64,000 nt of DNA from Bolinopsis microptera (Eukaryota > Ctenophora > Tentaculata > Lobata > Bolinopsidae). The notes under the pieces were generated by a model. That model was not told the origin of the DNA and did no database searches. It worked only from the letters and a program-made list of their open reading frames with translations. The position numbers and the translations under genes were made by a program. Shown here one piece after another: positions 63,373-64,000 of this stretch (positions are counted from its first letter, which is position 1; the number at the start of each line of letters is the position of its first letter). The stretch covers positions 6,094,858 through 6,158,857 of the forward strand of contig NC_087075.1 of NCBI RefSeq assembly GCF_026151205.1. The letters are read 5' to 3'.

Positions 63373-64000
63373 GGCTGTTGAAGTGGGCGATCTTGTGTGG
63401 TATTTATATAGTCATAATATGTAATGACTAATAGTGTGAGATCTATTTTAAAGATTCGAATTACTGTTTGATGTATATAACTGTTCAATGTTTTTGTTGC
63501 ATTAAAAAAGAAGCTGCGGATTAGTTTCAAGATCCGCCAGTTTTAAATTTGCTAAGCTAGTCTTTATATTAACTGTGAGTAATAGTTAAATTTTGATATT
63601 ATACTTATATTTATTATTGTAAAGCTGTAATATTATGCTATCATGATGTTTTCTCCTAATTATAGCTTGCATACAACATTATATACTTTGCTGTGATCAG
63701 GAATCACAATTGACAATACTTCTTTAGTGTAAATGATTGTACGCGATTTGAAGTCTTGATTTGATTTCATTAGGACCTCCACTTATGTTCGGATGACAGA
63801 ATTTGATGTTTTATTTTTCATTGCCACTATTGCAAATCATTTAAGGAAAGGAACTGTAGTTCTCTTATATCCCCAAAAGGTTCGTAGCTGAAATGACAAC
63901 CAATCTTCTGACGAATTTCTGTCTAAAAATTTCTGCGACACGCGTAGCAACAAGAAGCCCGCGGCATTCGCCGGGGTGAAGTCAAAGTCAGGCCTGCAGC

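Overview
This is metazoan nuclear DNA. It is AT-rich, with intron-containing single-copy genes, GT-AG introns of roughly 80-350 bp (longer where transposons sit in them), a single-exon carbohydrate 6-O-sulfotransferase, and a dense, varied load of transposons and satellites. The sequence alone does not fix the species. The mix of hAT, pogo/Tigger, Jockey-like LINE, Penelope-like and TTAA-type elements fits a marine invertebrate (ctenophore, cnidarian or similar), but that is inference.

Layout. 1-4.0 kb: a pogo/Tigger transposase tail, then a Golgi-type sulfotransferase gene (2606-3850). 4.0-8.6 kb: a decayed tandem array built round a TGTGAC..TTTAC motif, split by a 1.29-kb hAT element with a readable 8-bp target duplication. 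8.6-15 kb: two identical 2,039-bp TTAA-flanked elements in inverted orientation. They bracket two exons of a previously hidden coiled-coil gene, whose last exon lies beyond the second copy. 15.3-20.6 kb: GC-rich modular repeats, a possible structured RNA, a TIR element and LINE relics.

20.8-27.5 kb is a compact head-to-tail gene block on the + strand: RPS10 (eS10), NAA50, RPS26 (eS26) and ALG10, all rebuilt exon by exon with matching phases and conserved protein. 28.4-30.1 kb holds repeats. 30.6-37.7 kb (- strand) is a DDX39/UAP56 DECD-box helicase in nine recognised coding exons. Its introns hold a 30-bp minisatellite abutting a 5' splice site and a 1.5-kb TTAA element. 38.1-44.3 kb (- strand) is an 86-aa small membrane-protein gene whose single intron carries a full-length, apparently intact two-ORF LINE with ORFs overlapping by ATGA.

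45-51.6 kb is repetitive: a TA-flanked TIR element, more GC-rich modules, a ~15-copy 230/233-bp satellite and a TTAA-type MITE. 51.7-54.05 kb holds exons of an unidentified gene whose terminal exon is duplicated in tandem. 54.6-56.0 kb is a Penelope-like relic interrupted by a small element with poly-G termini. 56.3-64 kb is mostly LINE relics, tandem repeats, a possible last exon and a tRNA-like SINE head.

Functionally, the host genes cover translation (RPS10, RPS26), N-terminal acetylation (NAA50), N-glycan precursor assembly (ALG10), mRNA splicing/export (DDX39) and glycan sulfation. They are unrelated housekeeping-type functions packed between mobile DNA.
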